Assembly (NCBI GenBank): GCA_021832495.1
Contig: JAKBKR010000011.1
Coordinates: forward strand, 1 to 16,687
DNA length: 16,687 bases
Source: a bacterium
GTDB taxonomy: Archaea > Thermoplasmatota > Thermoplasmata > Lutacidiplasmatales > UBA184
Reading direction: 5' to 3'
The position numbers and the translations under genes are program-made. Within the stretch, counting starts at the first letter, position 1, and every line of letters begins with the position of its first letter. This document shows positions 13,775-16,687 of this stretch, piece by piece. The notes under the pieces were generated by a model. The model was not told the origin of the DNA. It searched no databases and saw nothing but the letters and a program-made list of their open reading frames with translations.

Positions 13775-15000
13775 ATGCATCCAAGTGAGGCCATCTTGGG
13801 CGACCGCTCTAACCGTCTCAAGGGGGAGACGATCGTCGTTGGGATCACGGGTTCCATCGCAGCGGTAGAATCGATCAAGGTCATCAGGGAACTCCTCCGC
13901 CACGGGGCCAAGGTGGTGCCGGTCATGAGTCGAGACGCCACGTCGATCGTGACCCCCGGGGCAATCGAGTTCGCTGCGGGGGTCCCCCCCGTCGTGGACA
14001 TCACCGGGCAGGTGGAACACGTCAAGTACGCGGGACCGGGGGCGGGAAAGGCGAGCCTCATGCTCATCGCCCCGGCCACGTCCAACACGCTATCCAAGAT
14101 CGCCCTCGGCATATCCGACACTTCGGTGACCACTTTCGCCTCGATGGCCCTGGGGGCGGGGATCCCGATCGTGGTGGCTCCCGCGATGCATTCCGAGATG
14201 ACCCGGAACCGCCTCGTCAATGCCAACCTAGACTCGCTGCGAAAGGCAGGAGTACACTTCGTTCCACCGGTCCTCGAAGAGAACGAGGCGAAGCTCGCCC
14301 GCCCGGATGCGATCGTGGCCCACGTAATGCATCACTTGGGACGGGGTCCGCTAAAGGGCAGGTCCGTGCTCGTAATCGGCGGGTCCACCGCCGAGCATAT
14401 CGACGACGTCCGTTACGTGACGAACGGTGGGAGCGGACGTACCGCGGTGGAGCTTGCTTCGTGGGCGTTCCGACTCGGCGCCACACCCGTACTCTGGCTG
14501 GGAGAAGCCCGGGTCCCGGTCCCCGAGTTCATCCCGACCCGGCGATTCCGCGACCTTTCGGACCTCAACGACCTCATGGAGCGGTTCCCCGGAGAGCTCA
14601 AGGGAGCGGACCTGGTCCTCGTTCCGGCCGCGCTCTCCGACTACACGGTCGAAGGCCGCCGCAAAGGCAAGATCGACTCGGCCACGGAGGCCACGGTGAA
14701 CTTGAGGCTCGCACGCACCCGCAAGGTCCTTCCCGAGATCCGAGGGAGGCTCTCCCCGAATGCGAAGCTCGTCGGATTCAAGCTGGCGCCTTTCGACACC
14801 CCCGAAGACTTGGCCGCCCGCGCCCGGACGCTCATGCAGGAGGTCGGGCTCGACGCCGTAGTGGCGAACGGCCCTTCAGCGATGGGGGCGGAAGAGTCCA
14901 TGGTGCTCCTCGTCCTTCCCTCGGCGAAGCCGCTAGCGATGGAAGGCCCCAAGTCCCAGTTGGCCCTCCGCTTGATGGAACACTTCGGAGAACTGCTTCC

Positions 15001-15004
<4 letters not shown>
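13775..15004 (+). CDS. coaBC: Bifunctional phosphopantothenoylcysteine decarboxylase / phosphopantothenate-cysteine ligase
   Basis: CoaBC carries out two steps of coenzyme A synthesis: joining cysteine to phosphopantothenate, then FMN-dependent decarboxylation. The 409-residue protein has an N-terminal flavoprotein domain (about 18-190): GITGSIAAVESIKVIRELL, VEHVKYAG with the catalytic-type histidine, IAPATSNTLSKIA, and APAMHSEM replacing bacterial PAMNxxM. The CoaB domain (about 195-405) has VIGGSTAEHIDDVRYVTNGGSGR, matching the TxGxTxExIDxVRxxTNxSSG pattern, and GFKLAPFDT. The bacterial ACGxxGxGR cysteine loop is absent; ENEAKLA is in its place, which I believe is usual for archaeal homologues. 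ATG 13775 is preceded by a 95-bp gap with a GGCCGGCC palindrome and pyrimidine-rich runs but no firm promoter. The stop overlaps the hutU start. Confidence 0.9.
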
Positions 15005-16674
<1,670 letters not shown>

Positions 16675-16676
16675 TC

Positions 16677-16682
16677 GGAGGT
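16677..16682 (+). promoter_or_regulatory. Shine-Dalgarno sequence for a gene beyond the window
   Basis: GGAGGT starts 3 nt after the hutU stop and is followed by only five bases in this window. It is a strong ribosome-binding site match and implies that the next gene starts within about 5-10 nt in the same operon. Confidence 0.45.
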
Positions 16683-16687
16683 TCAGT

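Overview
The window looks like a high-GC archaeal chromosome segment. Three things point that way. A tRNA-His gene encodes its own G-1 residue, lacks an encoded CCA end, and is interrupted by a small intron in the T-loop. Several genes have TATA-like boxes 26-30 nt before the start codon, as expected for leaderless archaeal transcripts. Neighbouring genes are packed with ATGA overlaps and use GTG or TTG starts. A euryarchaeal, Thermoplasmatota-like relative is my guess, but the sequence alone does not settle the lineage.

Layout. 1-318 is the 3' end of a gene for a multi-CxxCxGxG (DnaJ-type) zinc-finger protein. 343-450 is the interrupted tRNA-His, whose 3' half lies antisense to the last codons of a HAD-family phosphatase gene (1140-400, minus strand). 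An ACT-domain protein (1236-1964) follows. Next is a compact arginine operon, argC-argJ-argB-argG-argH (2054-7866). It covers N-acetylglutamate phosphorylation and reduction, ornithine acetyltransfer, and the two steps from citrulline to arginine. No argD or argF is present here. 7926-8627 encodes a small protein with three identically spaced zinc ribbons and an RGG-like glycine/arginine tail. 8708-11401 is a large fusion of a GNAT acetyltransferase and an ADP-forming acyl-CoA synthetase. After an AT-richer, dyad-containing leader comes a two-gene ABC-2 exporter (11623-13679). The window closes with coaBC (coenzyme A biosynthesis) overlapping hutU (urocanate hydratase), and a Shine-Dalgarno-like GGAGGT at the right edge suggests that operon continues.

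How the parts fit. The central block is ordinary arginine biosynthesis by the cyclic acetyl route (ArgJ present, no LysW carrier gene seen). The ACT protein upstream is a candidate amino-acid sensor. The acyl-CoA synthetase/acetyltransferase fusion could link acyl-CoA energy metabolism to lysine acetylation, and both catalytic histidines of the synthetase part are retained. The most unusual items are the T-loop intron in tRNA-His, its antisense overlap with the phosphatase gene, and the triple zinc-ribbon/RGG protein. I saw no CRISPR array, insertion sequence, prophage or defence system.
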